Shown here: piece after piece, positions 1 through 9,758 of the stretch
Layout of the letters: each line of letters starts with the position of its first letter
Numbering within the stretch: position 1 is the stretch's first letter
Assembly (NCBI RefSeq): GCF_019278525.1
Contig: NZ_CP058986.1
Location: 496,001-560,000, forward strand
From: Polaribacter sp. HaHaR_3_91
GTDB taxonomy: Bacteria; Bacteroidota; Bacteroidia; Flavobacteriales; Flavobacteriaceae
Reading direction: 5' to 3'
DNA: 64,000 bases
The notes under the pieces: model-generated
Databases searched by the model: none
What the model saw: only the letters and a program-made list of their open reading frames with translations
Told to the model about the DNA's origin: nothing
Made by a program: the position numbers and the translations under genes

Positions 1-44
1 ATTAACTGTAATTCTCTGCGAATTTGCGTTTAGAAAAATTAATT

Positions 45-1580
45 TTATCCCAGCCAACCATCTCTATCTAAACTTCTATATTGTATGGCTTCTGCAATAT
101 GATCTGGAGAAATGTCTTTAGAATTTGCTAAATCTGCAATAGTTCTAGATACTTTTAATATTCGATCATAGGCTCTTGCGGAAAGGTTTAATTTTTCCAT
201 TGCAGTTTTTAAAAGTGATAAACTTTCTGGTGATAATTTACAGAATTCGCGAATCTGTTTTACACTCATTTGTGCATTATAATGTACGTTTTCGAAATCT
301 TTAAAACGTTCAGATTGTATTTCTCTAGAAGCAGTAACTCGTTCTCTAATTGCTACACTAGATTCTCCTTTGCGTTCTTCAGATAGTTTTGCAAAGGGAA
401 CAGGAGTTACTTCTATATGAATATCGATCCTGTCTAATAATGGTCCTGAAATTTTACTTAAATAACGTTGCATTTCTTGTGGAGAAGAGGTCATTGGGCT
501 GTTTGGATCATTAAAAAAACCACTCGGACTCGGGTTCATACTTGCCACTAACATAAAACTACTTGGGTAAGTAACTGTAAATTTTGCTCTAGAAATAGTA
601 ACTTCTCTATCTTCTAAAGGTTGACGCATAACTTCTAAAACATCTCTTTTAAACTCTGGTAATTCATCTAAAAATAAAACACCATTATGAGATAACGAAA
701 TTTCTCCAGGTCTTGGGTATTGTCCGCCGCCAACCAAAGCTACATTCGAAATTGTGTGATGTGGGCTTCTAAAAGGACGTTGGTATAATAAGCCTTCCTT
801 TTTAATTTTACCAACTACAGAATGAATCTTTGTAGTCTCTAATGCTTCATGTAAGGTCATTGGTGGTAAAATAGATGGTAATCTTTTTGCTAACATTGTT
901 TTTCCTGATCCTGGAGGACCAATTAAAATAATATTATGTCCGCCAGCAGCGGCAATTTCCATACATCGTTTTATAGATTCTTGTCCTTTTACATCAGAAA
1001 AATCGAACTCTGGGAAATCTATGTTTTTATAAAACTCAGCTCTTGTATCAACAATGGTTGGTTCAATTTTTTTATCATCATTAAAATGATTGATGACTTC
1101 TAATATATTTTCGACACCTAAAACTTCTAAATCATCTACAATGGCAGCTTCTTTAGCATTTTCTTTCGGAAGAATTAAATACTTATAACCTTCTTCTCTT
1201 GCTTTTATGGCAATTGGTAAGGCGCCTCTTATGGGTTGTAAGCTTCCGTCTAGAGAAAGTTCGCCCATAATAATGTATTCATGAATAGCTTCAGATTTTA
1301 TTTGAGCTGATGCGGCTAAAATTCCAACAGCCAAAGTTAAATCATAAGAAGCACCTTCTTTTCTAATATCGGCGGGAGCCATATTAATAATGATTTTCTT
1401 TCCAGGAAGTTTGTAGTTATTATTGTTAAGTGCAGCAGAAATTCGATAAGAACTTTCTCGAACGGCATTGTCTGGTAAGCCTACCAAATGGTAGCCAATT
1501 CCTTTATCAATATTTACTTCTACGGTAATTGTGGTTGCCTCAATACCAAAAACAGCAGAGCCATAGACTTTTACAAGCAT
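45..1580 (-). CDS. yifB: YifB/ComM family Mg-chelatase-like AAA+ ATPase
   Basis: 511 residues, the full length of the family. The N-terminal ChlI-type domain (about 1-170) begins MLVKVYGSAVFGIEA and is followed by a Mg-chelatase AAA+ domain with a clear Walker A (GPPGSGKTMLAKRLP, about residue 220), Walker B (GVLFLDELPEF) and the C-terminal lid domain. In other bacteria ComM is a hexameric helicase that helps branch migration during integration of transforming DNA; a role here is known from the family only. The gene faces away from the next gene at 1672. Start is the ATG at 1580, matching the conserved N-terminus. Confidence 0.95.
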   Translation of the reverse strand: MLVKVYGSAVFGIEATTITVEVNIDKGIGYHLVGLPDNAVRESSYRISAALNNNNYKLPGKKIIINMAPADIRKEGASYDLTLAVGILAASAQIKSEAIHEYIIMGELSLDGSLQPIRGALPIAIKAREEGYKYLILPKENAKEAAIVDDLEVLGVENILEVINHFNDDKKIEPTIVDTRAEFYKNIDFPEFDFSDVKGQESIKRCMEIAAAGGHNIILIGPPGSGKTMLAKRLPSILPPMTLHEALETTKIHSVVGKIKKEGLLYQRPFRSPHHTISNVALVGGGQYPRPGEISLSHNGVLFLDELPEFKRDVLEVMRQPLEDREVTISRAKFTVTYPSSFMLVASMNPSPSGFFNDPNSPMTSSPQEMQRYLSKISGPLLDRIDIHIEVTPVPFAKLSEERKGESSVAIRERVTASREIQSERFKDFENVHYNAQMSVKQIREFCKLSPESLSLLKTAMEKLNLSARAYDRILKVSRTIADLANSKDISPDHIAEAIQYRSLDRDGWLG

Positions 1581-1671
1581 TCTTTTTCTTTTTTCTAAAG
1601 ATAAAGAAAATTAATTAAGGTTTGGTTTTGGGTATTTTTTTATATATTGATTTTTTTAACATTAGTTATGT

Positions 1672-3018
1672 ATGAGAGTAATTATTATTATTAGTATAAT
1701 GGTCATATTTTTTGGATGCAAAACTAAAACCAAACTTAAAAATATAGAAACGGAATTAACTTTGGTAATTAATCAAGATATTGCGTTTAATAGACAATTT
1801 GATACAAGGAGAATTTTTTCATTGAATGAAAAGTTTCCAGAATATTATAATAAACAATTAGAACTATCTAAATTTAAAAAAGACGATTCTATTATAATTT
1901 CTACACTTTATACTGATTATCGAAAATTTTATTTTGAAATGTATCAGAAAGGATACTTGAATAGAGATGAGTTTATTAAAAAAAATATTGATAGTACTAT
2001 AGAAATTAAAAAACCAGAACAAAAACTATTATTAACAGCAATAAAATTTACTAAAACCAAACAAGTTATTATTGTTGATGATAATAATAATAGTGATTTT
2101 TCGGATGATAATCCTATATACTTTGATAATAACTTCAGAATAGACGCAGATGATTCTTTAGCGATAAGAAATATACCTTTAATAAATTTCAATTATTGGA
2201 ATTTTAAAGATTCTCAAATAAATAATTTTAAACGAAAAGCTATCGTTTATCCATCTTTAAATGATTATCAGTTCTCATATTCAAATAATGATATTTTAAA
2301 GAAGTCAAGATTAATTATTAAACTAAAAGATTATTGGTCAGGATCTTTAGAGGTTGATAAACAAAAATATAACATAGCAATACAAGGGTATTATAATTCT
2401 TGGCTAACAGTTTTAATAAAACCAGATTCTTTAAAGTTTAATAAAAATGATTTTACTGTTAATGGTAATTTTGAATATCGAATTAAAGACTCAATTAAGC
2501 TAGCAAATAAAATTTATGTTATTGATAGTATTACTAATAATGTTTCTAAATTAATACTTAGAGTAACTAATAAAAAAGAAATTTATGGATTTAGAACAGG
2601 ACAAACAATAAACAATTTAAAAATTGTAGATCTAAATGGAGATGAAACTAAATTGTATATCTTCTCTAAAAATAAAAAATATACTTTATTAGATTTTTGG
2701 GGTACTTGGTGTAAACCATGTAAAGATGCAATTCCAGAACTTAAATCTTTCTATTCTAAAAATGCCAAAAATGTGAATTTATTAAGTATTTCTTATGATA
2801 AAGAGGTTACAAAGGTGAAAGATTTTGTTCATGAAAATGACATGAAATGGAATCATTTCTTTGTAAAAAGATCAAGAATGGGTGCTGGAATTATAAGGGA
2901 TTTGAATATCAAATACTATCCAACATTAATATTAATAGATTCTAATAATAAAATTGTTTATAGAGGTAGTGGTACAAGTGCTCTAAAAGAAATAAATGAT
3001 ATTATTTTAAATAATTAA
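1672..3018 (+). CDS. TlpA-like thioredoxin-fold lipoprotein
   Basis: 448 residues. The N-terminus (MRVIIIISIMVIFFGC) is a short lipoprotein signal with Cys16 as the likely lipidated residue, so the protein should sit outside the cytoplasm. Residues 20 to about 300 match no family I recognise. The last 140 residues form an AhpC/TSA-TlpA thioredoxin domain with the redox motif WCKPC (in DFWGTWCKPCKDAIPEL) and a later cis-Pro segment (YYPTLILID). It is probably a thiol-disulfide oxidoreductase of the periplasm or outer membrane. The reading frame is very AT-rich, with long runs of AAT/AAA/ATT codons, more so than its neighbours, which may indicate recent acquisition. Substrate unknown. Confidence 0.85.
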   Translation: MRVIIIISIMVIFFGCKTKTKLKNIETELTLVINQDIAFNRQFDTRRIFSLNEKFPEYYNKQLELSKFKKDDSIIISTLYTDYRKFYFEMYQKGYLNRDEFIKKNIDSTIEIKKPEQKLLLTAIKFTKTKQVIIVDDNNNSDFSDDNPIYFDNNFRIDADDSLAIRNIPLINFNYWNFKDSQINNFKRKAIVYPSLNDYQFSYSNNDILKKSRLIIKLKDYWSGSLEVDKQKYNIAIQGYYNSWLTVLIKPDSLKFNKNDFTVNGNFEYRIKDSIKLANKIYVIDSITNNVSKLILRVTNKKEIYGFRTGQTINNLKIVDLNGDETKLYIFSKNKKYTLLDFWGTWCKPCKDAIPELKSFYSKNAKNVNLLSISYDKEVTKVKDFVHENDMKWNHFFVKRSRMGAGIIRDLNIKYYPTLILIDSNNKIVYRGSGTSALKEINDIILNN

Positions 3019-3036
3019 AAAAAATATTAAAGAAAA

Positions 3037-3420
3037 TTAATTAAGCTTCTGTGATGTAAAGTTGATAGGATCCCATCTTGTAGGATCGTGTTTTTGTAAA
3101 AAGCCTTTTAATAAGTTTTCATCTCTATAACTTTTATAATCGTCATAGATAAATTTAGTGGCTTTTGTAGTAAGGTTTTCAGTAGAAATTAAAAATTGGT
3201 TATCATCAACTTCTTCAAAAGAAACCGTTGAAAATTTATATTGTTTTTTAAAATTTAAGTCCTTGTTTATGGAAGAATAAGAAGGAGTATCATCAGCTTT
3301 GAGCTGAAAAGAAGTAGTGTAAATACTAACAGGAATAAAATTATTGTTGGTAGTTTGTTGTTGTGAAAAACAAAAACTACCAACAAATAAAGTTAAAAGT
3401 AAGAAAGCGTATTTTTTCAT
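3037..3420 (-). CDS. Small exported protein of unknown function
   Basis: 127 residues with a classical Sec signal peptide (MKKYAFLLLTLFVGSFCFSQ, cleavage near residue 20). The mature part is about 105 residues, rich in Phe, Lys and Asp, without a motif I recognise; it has no transmembrane segment and no T9SS tail. It lies convergent with the TlpA-like gene upstream and 53 bases from the end of the PEP carboxylase gene on the same strand. I can support that it is a real secreted protein from the signal peptide and the start codon context, but not a function. Confidence 0.7.
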   Translation of the reverse strand: MKKYAFLLLTLFVGSFCFSQQQTTNNNFIPVSIYTTSFQLKADDTPSYSSINKDLNFKKQYKFSTVSFEEVDDNQFLISTENLTTKATKFIYDDYKSYRDENLLKGFLQKHDPTRWDPINFTSQKLN

Positions 3421-3472
3421 GGTACGTAATTTTACTTTATAAATATACTATAATTATTTGATAAATAAGTTT

Positions 3473-6052
3473 TTAAGCAGAGTTTCTACTTGCATTAATA
3501 TTACCAAATAAAGAACGCATTACCATTTTTTCATACACTTCAATTTCTTCTGCGCTTCCGCCAGTTTTTTGAAGTTCTTGAATTTTCTTTAAAGCAAATT
3601 GTTGTATTGTTAATAAAGGCAATACAATTTGTTCTCTAATTTCTATAGATGCTTTTCCTACAGGGAAATTTTCCATTAATTCAGATTCTCCGGTAAGTTT
3701 TAAAAGCAGTCTTTTAGTAGTTTCGTACTCAGTGAATATTAGAGTCCAAAATTCACCAAATTCTTCATCATCTGACATATAAGAAGTTAAACCAAAGAAA
3801 GATTTGGTTAAACTCATCATACTATTTTCTAACAAAGTTCTAAAGAAATCTGAAGCGTGATAAAACTCTTTTACTTCTTCAAATCTACCAGCATCTTCGT
3901 ATTTTTTAAGTGCAGTACCTACACCAAAGAAACCTGGTACGTTTTGTTTTAACTGACTCCAGCTACCAACAAAAGGAATTGCTCTTAATGCAGAAAAGTC
4001 TAACTTGTCAGAGCCACCACGTTTACTTGGTCTACTTCCAATATTTGTTTTTGCATAGTATTTTAACGTACTCATTTTTTCTAAATACGATAAAAATTTA
4101 GGATGATTTTTAAAATCTACATACTTTTGGTAACTTGTAGCAGCCATGTCGTTTATCAATTCTCTATGGCTATCATTTAATTGATCTTTGGTAAAAACAT
4201 CATTTTTAATACCAGAACTTAATAATTGTTCTAAGTTGTATTGAGATGAGTTTTGTGTACCAAAATTAGAACTAATTGTTTGTCCTTGTATGGTTAATTG
4301 TATTTCTTTATCCTCAATTGTTGGGCCTAAAGAAGCATAAAATTGGTGTGTTTTTCCTCCTCCACGAGCTGGTGGTCCACCACGTCCGTCAAAGAAAATT
4401 ACTTCAATATCAAATTCTCTAGAGATTCTTGTTAAAGCTTCTTTTGCCTTAAAAATACCCCAGTTAGCCATTAAATAGCCACCATCTTTTGTTCCATCAG
4501 AAAAACCTAACATAATCGTTTGTTTGTTTTTCCTTTTGGCAACATGGTGTCTATATACTTTATTAGAGTATAAAGTTCTCATTACATCTTCTGCATTTTC
4601 TAAATCTTCTACTGTTTCAAAAAGAGGAATTACATCTACTGGTAATTCATTTTCAAAACCACATAAGTTTAACATTGCAAAAGTTTGCATTACGTGTAAA
4701 GCACTTTGGTTGTTACTAATAATGTAACGGTTTGCTCCACGTTCTCCATTTCTTTGCTGAATTTCTTTTAAAGCATAAATAGACTCTATGGTTTTAACAG
4801 AAGTTTCATCCGTTAAAATACTTGGGTCAATACTTCCTTTTACAACAGATAAAATTTCAACTTGTTCTTCATCAGAAAGATTTAAATAGTTTTTAGGAAA
4901 AGTAGTATCTCCTGTTTTAAGTAAATCTTCTACAATTTGTGTAAATGCTTGGTGATGCACTCTACTGTCTTGTCTAATATCTAAAGTTGCAAAGTGAAAA
5001 CCGAAAATTCTAACTTTATTGATAACATCATTCAATTCTTCTACAAATAAAGATTGATGATCATTTACAATAATTTCTCTGGCAGCATATAGCTCATCTA
5101 ATAAGATTTTTTGAGAAAAGTTAACTTTTGTATAGCTTCTTACAACATGCTTGTAAAGTCTTTTTTCTAACCTTGCAAAGATTTCTTGCACACCATCAAA
5201 AGTATAACGTCTTTTTAAACGTCTAATGTCTCTATAATAATTTCTTAAAATTGTTTGACGCAATCTTTCTGCAACATCTAAAGTAATTTTAGTAGTAACA
5301 AATGGGTTTCCATCTCTATCTCCACCTGGCCAAAAACCAAGTTCAATAATTTCATTTTCTATCGGTTCACCATCATAAATATGATGTTGAATGTAGTTGT
5401 ATATTTTAGGAACAGAATGATAAAATACGTGTTCTAAATACCAAATTAAACTTACAGCTTCATCAAAAGGAGAGGGCTTTTCTTTTTTATAGAAAGGTGT
5501 TTTCCCTAATTGAGCTAATAGTTTTCTAATGAGTAGTAAATCATCATTTTGTATTGCCTTGTCTAAATCTGTAATGATACCTAAAACAGACCCAGGGTAA
5601 AATTGCGTTGGGTGTGCCGTTAATACAATACGTACTTTAAAATCTTCTAAATGCTTTTTTAGTTCGTCTTTTTTATTGCTTAAAAGCGCTAGTTCCTTAG
5701 AGTTTCTTAACGTTCCAAAACCATCCATATTATTTACAATAGGATATGCAGCATCTTCTACAGCATCAAATAAAACTACTTGACGTTCTATAAATTGAAT
5801 AAAACGAAAAAGTAAATCAGATTTTTCTTTTTCTGAAGGTTCGTCTTGGTATTTATTAAAAAAGTGTTCTACAATTTCTGTAGGGTTTTTTTCTAATTTA
5901 AAACCTTTGTTACAAACTTTATGTAAAAGAGGTAATAAAACCCCAGTATCGTCTATGGTGTCAAAAGGTAGCGTTGAGAAAATACTGTTATAAATTTGAT
6001 ATTTAGACAGTACGTTTTCATTAAATCTATCTAGCTTAGGTAAATTGTTCAT
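3473..6052 (-). CDS. ppc: Phosphoenolpyruvate carboxylase
   Basis: 859 residues, close to the usual 880-930. It fixes bicarbonate onto PEP to give oxaloacetate, replenishing the TCA cycle. Visible hallmarks are the catalytic-histidine motif VLTAHPTQ near residue 147, WPGGDRDGNPFV, and a flexible-loop and active-site block FFDGRGGPPARGGGKTH. The segment MLGFSDGTKDGGYLM corresponds to the family's GYSDSxKDxG signature, and the C-terminal GSRPSKRGG loop is present. The C-terminus ends FGNINASRNSA, resembling the family's usual QNTG end. The start ATG at 6052 gives an N-terminus typical of Bacteroidota enzymes. The 238 bases upstream contain no gene and no promoter I would defend. Confidence 0.96.
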   Translation of the reverse strand: MNNLPKLDRFNENVLSKYQIYNSIFSTLPFDTIDDTGVLLPLLHKVCNKGFKLEKNPTEIVEHFFNKYQDEPSEKEKSDLLFRFIQFIERQVVLFDAVEDAAYPIVNNMDGFGTLRNSKELALLSNKKDELKKHLEDFKVRIVLTAHPTQFYPGSVLGIITDLDKAIQNDDLLLIRKLLAQLGKTPFYKKEKPSPFDEAVSLIWYLEHVFYHSVPKIYNYIQHHIYDGEPIENEIIELGFWPGGDRDGNPFVTTKITLDVAERLRQTILRNYYRDIRRLKRRYTFDGVQEIFARLEKRLYKHVVRSYTKVNFSQKILLDELYAAREIIVNDHQSLFVEELNDVINKVRIFGFHFATLDIRQDSRVHHQAFTQIVEDLLKTGDTTFPKNYLNLSDEEQVEILSVVKGSIDPSILTDETSVKTIESIYALKEIQQRNGERGANRYIISNNQSALHVMQTFAMLNLCGFENELPVDVIPLFETVEDLENAEDVMRTLYSNKVYRHHVAKRKNKQTIMLGFSDGTKDGGYLMANWGIFKAKEALTRISREFDIEVIFFDGRGGPPARGGGKTHQFYASLGPTIEDKEIQLTIQGQTISSNFGTQNSSQYNLEQLLSSGIKNDVFTKDQLNDSHRELINDMAATSYQKYVDFKNHPKFLSYLEKMSTLKYYAKTNIGSRPSKRGGSDKLDFSALRAIPFVGSWSQLKQNVPGFFGVGTALKKYEDAGRFEEVKEFYHASDFFRTLLENSMMSLTKSFFGLTSYMSDDEEFGEFWTLIFTEYETTKRLLLKLTGESELMENFPVGKASIEIREQIVLPLLTIQQFALKKIQELQKTGGSAEEIEVYEKMVMRSLFGNINASRNSA

Positions 6053-6290
6053 TTTCTTATGATTTTACGGGATTAAAATTACGAAAAAGGGAAATGATTA
6101 AGTGTGCTTTTTAATGAATAATCATGTTTTTATTTGCGAAAACGATATAAATTTGATTCCTTTTTAGTGAATTGTTTATTTTCTATTACTTATGAAGTTT
6201 TTTATTTTTATTTGAGCAAAAATATTTTGATATATCTGTACGACGAATAGCTTCTTTTTTTAATAAATTGTATCGTATAGTTTTTAATCT

Positions 6291-7673
6291 TTATAATTCT
6301 AAAGATTGTAGCGTTTCAACTAATTTTTGGTCAGACGGTCTTGGTGCATTTGCGTTTACAATATTTCCGTTTGGGTCAATTAATATAAAACGTGGAATCC
6401 CTTTTATTAGGTATTCTTCTACAAATTTAGATTCCCAATTATTATCTGCAAATAACTGTATTCCTTTTAGATCTTTATCAACAATCATTTTTTTCCATTT
6501 TTCATGGTCTTTCATTTTGTCGATAGAAATACTAATGAATTCAATGTTTTTACCATGATACTCTTTTTCTAGTTTCTTTAAAGAAGGTATTTCTGCAATA
6601 CAAGGTCCGCACCAAGTTGCCCAAATATCTAAATATAAATATTTTCCTTTTAAGTCGTCTAGAGAAGTGGTTCCGCCTGCATTGTTTTCATAATCTATAA
6701 ATTTTGGAGACGGACTTCCTTTAGCCAAAGCCTTTAGTTTGTTGTAAGCCGTTGTTATTTCTTTGTTGTTTTCTTGGTTAGTAGAATTGTTAGTAAAGAG
6801 CGTATAAAATTCTTCTAAATTGTCTGTATAAGTAATTCCGTATTTAGCGGCATCATACAATAATTTATTTTTTATTTTATCATTTTTTATTTTCGCAGTC
6901 AATTTTAAATAGGCAATATCATCTGCTATAGAATCTTTTTTTGCTAATGCTGTAGCATTGGTTGCTAATGCATTATCAACAAGACCTCTATATCCTGGAG
7001 AAAAAAGATAGTCGTTTTCATTTTCTAAATCGATATTTTTTAATTCATCTAAAAAGTTTTCTGATGCTTTAAAACTTTTGTCTTTAGTGTAATATCCGTG
7101 ATAAGGAGCGTAATTCTGTAAAGTAGATAAATAACTGTAATTAATGTTTTTAAGTTCCTTATTTTTAAATTCTTCAGAAATATCATTTGTTTTTATTAAT
7201 AAATCTTCTTCTGCTTTTTTTATATTTAATAAATGTGCTTTAAAGCTTGCTTCATCTTTTAGATACATTTCTTTTTGATCTCCAGTTGTAGCTGCTATAA
7301 CCTTATTTTTTTCTGATAAGTATTTATTAATAGTGCTATTACTACCTGATAATTGTAGCGTAGAGTCTTTTTTTTCTGAATCGTATTCAATTTTTAAAAC
7401 GCTTCCTTTAGTAATATATAAATTTGTGAAATCTTTATCTTGACGCAGTGCGTAAAAATCGGTAGATATCTTTAAAGTGTCTCTAAAAGTACCATCTTCT
7501 GCAATCGTTATATCAGCAACTTTACCCATTGTATATTGATCGTAAATGATTACTTTTTTAGAATCTGTATTTTCAATTTTACCAGAAATAATGGCATAGT
7601 CTACAGTTTCTTCAGGTTTTGGTTTACAAGATAATATGGTTGTAAAGGCAATTAAAACTAGTAACTTCTTCAT
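6291..7673 (-). CDS. TlpA family thioredoxin-domain lipoprotein
   Basis: 460 residues. MKKLLVLIAFTTILSC is a lipoprotein signal with Cys16 lipidated. Residues about 25-130 look like the DUF4369 N-terminal domain common in Bacteroidota TlpA homologues, followed by a helical linker to about 320. The C-terminal thioredoxin domain carries WATWCGPC (catalytic WCGPC) and the cis-Pro stretch IKGIPRFILIDPNG. Such proteins are thiol-disulfide oxidoreductases of the cell envelope; the electron donor and substrate are unknown. It lies 18 bases after tilS on the same strand, so the two may be co-transcribed. It is a second, more canonical TlpA-type protein than the one at 1672. Confidence 0.9.
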   Translation of the reverse strand: MKKLLVLIAFTTILSCKPKPEETVDYAIISGKIENTDSKKVIIYDQYTMGKVADITIAEDGTFRDTLKISTDFYALRQDKDFTNLYITKGSVLKIEYDSEKKDSTLQLSGSNSTINKYLSEKNKVIAATTGDQKEMYLKDEASFKAHLLNIKKAEEDLLIKTNDISEEFKNKELKNINYSYLSTLQNYAPYHGYYTKDKSFKASENFLDELKNIDLENENDYLFSPGYRGLVDNALATNATALAKKDSIADDIAYLKLTAKIKNDKIKNKLLYDAAKYGITYTDNLEEFYTLFTNNSTNQENNKEITTAYNKLKALAKGSPSPKFIDYENNAGGTTSLDDLKGKYLYLDIWATWCGPCIAEIPSLKKLEKEYHGKNIEFISISIDKMKDHEKWKKMIVDKDLKGIQLFADNNWESKFVEEYLIKGIPRFILIDPNGNIVNANAPRPSDQKLVETLQSLEL

Positions 7674-7691
7674 AATTCTATTGGTTTAAAT

Positions 7692-9002
7692 TTATATTGA
7701 AATTTTTAAGAGTGTATTGTTTTTTTTGTTTGTATCAAAACGATTGTCTTTTCTACATCCTATAACCCAGATAATGGCATTGTCATAATTACAAAGCAGC
7801 CATGTATTTTGTTTTTGTAAAAGCGAGAATTTTTCGTCTTTAAAATATTTGCTTAACTTCTTTTTTCCTTTCATTCCAGAAGGGTAAAAGAAATCTCCAT
7901 CTTGCCACTTTCTAAGCTTTAAAGGGAATTGTAAGTTTTGTTTATCAACATAAATGGTTTGTTTGTTTTCTGTCGATTTTTCTTGTACTTCTTCAAGTTT
8001 TAAATGGATAGGTTCTGTAATTATACTTGTGTTTTCGTCTATCTCCGTTGTCGTTTCGAGCGCAGTAGAGAAATCTTTTTTAGAAAGTAATAAAAAACCT
8101 CTATCTTTTAATAATGTATGTGTTTTAGAGATAATTTGCTTTCCAGACTGTGCAGAAATTAGATCGGCAGCATCATTCCACTCCGTAAAATTATAGTCTT
8201 TTAGAAGCTGATATAAATAAGCCTTCGGGTTCGATAATTTTTCGATTTTAGAAATATCAATTTTTAAAATATTGTTTTCTGTTGCGATCGTTTCTGCTGA
8301 TATTTCATCAATTTTATCTTCAATTATTTGCTGACTTTCTTTTAAATGTGCCGTTGTTTTTTCAAAAGTTTCTAACAAACTAGGGTTTATTTCCTTTAAA
8401 ACAGGAAGAATTTGATGTCTAATTTTATTTCTGATGTATTTTGTAGATGCATTGCTTTTATCTTCTCGCCAAGAAATATTATTTTCTTTTACAAAAGTTA
8501 AGATCTCTTCTCTAGAAAATTTTAAAAGTGGACGCACAATATTTCCATTAATTTCTGGAATACCCGTTAATCCATCTAAACCAGCACCACGCGTTAAATT
8601 AATTAGAAAAGTTTCTAAGTTATCATCTGCATGATGAGCTGTTAAAATGTAGTCAAATTGGTGTTTTTCTATCAGTTCATTAAACCAATTATATCGTAAG
8701 TTTCTTGCAGCAATTTGTGTAGATTGTTTGTTTTCTTTGGCAAATTCTGTTGTATTGAAATGAATTGTAAAAACTTTGGTGTTTAGATTCTTTCCTAAAT
8801 TTTTTACAAACTCCTCGTCTATATCACATTCAATTGGTCTTAAATTAAAGTTGCAGTGTGCAAGAGAAATATTAAATTTTAATGTTGATAAAAGATGTGC
8901 TAAAACTACAGAATCTACTCCGCCAGAAATGGCGATTAATAACTTTTTATCCTTTAAAAAAGAAAGGTTCTGGTTGATGTGGTTCTCTAGTTTTTTTAGC
9001 AT
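7692..9002 (-). CDS. tilS: tRNA(Ile)-lysidine synthetase TilS
   Basis: 436 residues. TilS attaches lysine to C34 of the CAU-anticodon tRNA-Ile so that it reads AUA, an essential step in an AT-rich genome that uses ATA heavily. The PP-loop ATP-binding motif SGGVDSVVLAHLL is at residues 26-38. TAHHADDNLETFLINLTRG follows, and then the tRNA-binding region with the family block NKIRHQILPVL. The C-terminal TilS domain includes PSGMKGKKKLSKYFKDEK, a well-conserved signature. Start ATG at 9002 is followed directly by MLKKLENHI. It is followed by the TlpA-family gene 18 bases downstream. Confidence 0.95.
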   Translation of the reverse strand: MLKKLENHINQNLSFLKDKKLLIAISGGVDSVVLAHLLSTLKFNISLAHCNFNLRPIECDIDEEFVKNLGKNLNTKVFTIHFNTTEFAKENKQSTQIAARNLRYNWFNELIEKHQFDYILTAHHADDNLETFLINLTRGAGLDGLTGIPEINGNIVRPLLKFSREEILTFVKENNISWREDKSNASTKYIRNKIRHQILPVLKEINPSLLETFEKTTAHLKESQQIIEDKIDEISAETIATENNILKIDISKIEKLSNPKAYLYQLLKDYNFTEWNDAADLISAQSGKQIISKTHTLLKDRGFLLLSKKDFSTALETTTEIDENTSIITEPIHLKLEEVQEKSTENKQTIYVDKQNLQFPLKLRKWQDGDFFYPSGMKGKKKLSKYFKDEKFSLLQKQNTWLLCNYDNAIIWVIGCRKDNRFDTNKKNNTLLKISI

Positions 9003-9042
9003 TATACCTCAAAAATAACAATTTTAAATGTGATAGTGTTAT

Positions 9043-9504
9043 TTAATTTGAAGAGTATTGTATATCGTCTTTTGTATTTAATTTTCCATCTCCTCCTAAA
9101 GAAGTCAATTGGTAATTTTGTCCATCTTTAGATGGAATATATACAAAAGTAGATTTCCAATAATCCATTGTTAAATTGCTTCTTAACGGGTTATTTCTAA
9201 TAATGTCTTTTAATGCTGAAGGGTATTTTCTAAATTGTTTCTTTTCTGCTTCTAAAAGTTTAGAAATTTCCAGCATTCTTTTTGTTGTCTTTCTCTGATT
9301 CTCATTTTTGAAAATGAAGAATGAAAATAGGAAGATAACAGGAGTAATAATGATAAAGAAAATAAACAATGGTTTTGTCATTGGGTGCCAAACAATACTT
9401 TTTGGTAGGTTGTTTTCTTTTTCATACTTCCTCCTTCTTTTTGTATCAAACCAATGTTTGATGTCTAAATAGGTGTCTAAAATACATCCTATAAAATTAA
9501 ACAT
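9043..9504 (-). CDS. Membrane protein with a GspG-like C-terminal domain
   Basis: 153 residues. A basic, probably cytoplasmic N-terminal part (about 1-47, with RRRKYEKENN) is followed by one transmembrane helix (about 48-67, rich in Ile and Phe). The remaining 85 residues resemble the globular part of type II secretion pseudopilins: an amphipathic helix with 'YPSAL', then 'SLGGDGKLNTKDDI', which parallels the Ca-binding SLGxDGxxGGxxxxxDI end of GspG. There is no prepilin peptidase site at the N-terminus, so it is not a classical pseudopilin. The stop codon is one base from the next gene upstream (9506), so the pair is probably an operon. Function unknown. Confidence 0.65.
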   Translation of the reverse strand: MFNFIGCILDTYLDIKHWFDTKRRRKYEKENNLPKSIVWHPMTKPLFIFFIIITPVIFLFSFFIFKNENQRKTTKRMLEISKLLEAEKKQFRKYPSALKDIIRNNPLRSNLTMDYWKSTFVYIPSKDGQNYQLTSLGGDGKLNTKDDIQYSSN

Positions 9505-9505
9505 T

Positions 9506-9742
9506 TTATTGTTTATTTAACCAAGCACGAATCTCTTTTCTGATAGAAACTTCTGGTTTTGGCAACGGAATAGTTCTACCAAATTGTTTACTTCTGTTAA
9601 ATTTAGAGAAGGTAATTTTTAAATCTTTCCATTCCTTTGGGTATAACTTTAAAAACATGTTAAACATATTTTGTTCTGTTGGTTTTTCGTCTAAACTATC
9701 TAAAGTTTTTTGAAAAAGTTCGTCTTGATTTGGTATCATCAT
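9506..9742 (-). CDS. Small conserved-looking cytoplasmic protein
   Basis: 78 residues, no signal or membrane segment, rich in charged residues and with a hydrophobic core segment FNMFLKLYPKEW. It ends one base before the start of the pseudopilin-like membrane protein gene (9504), so it very likely is translated from the same message and may act with it. It lies 16 bases downstream of the serine hydrolase gene. The start could be either of two adjacent ATG codons (MM). I do not recognise the family. Confidence 0.6.
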   Translation of the reverse strand: MMIPNQDELFQKTLDSLDEKPTEQNMFNMFLKLYPKEWKDLKITFSKFNRSKQFGRTIPLPKPEVSIRKEIRAWLNKQ

Positions 9743-9758
9743 GTAAATTTAGATAAAA

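Noticed and set aside
6053..6290. A ppc promoter at the minus-strand TATTTTTG (6217-6224)
   Set aside because: The -7 box matches but no -33 box is found at the right distance, and such words are common in AT-rich DNA.
6268..6558. A 96-residue plus-strand frame over the end of the TlpA lipoprotein gene
   Set aside because: It is antisense to a well-supported thioredoxin domain and shows no independent features.
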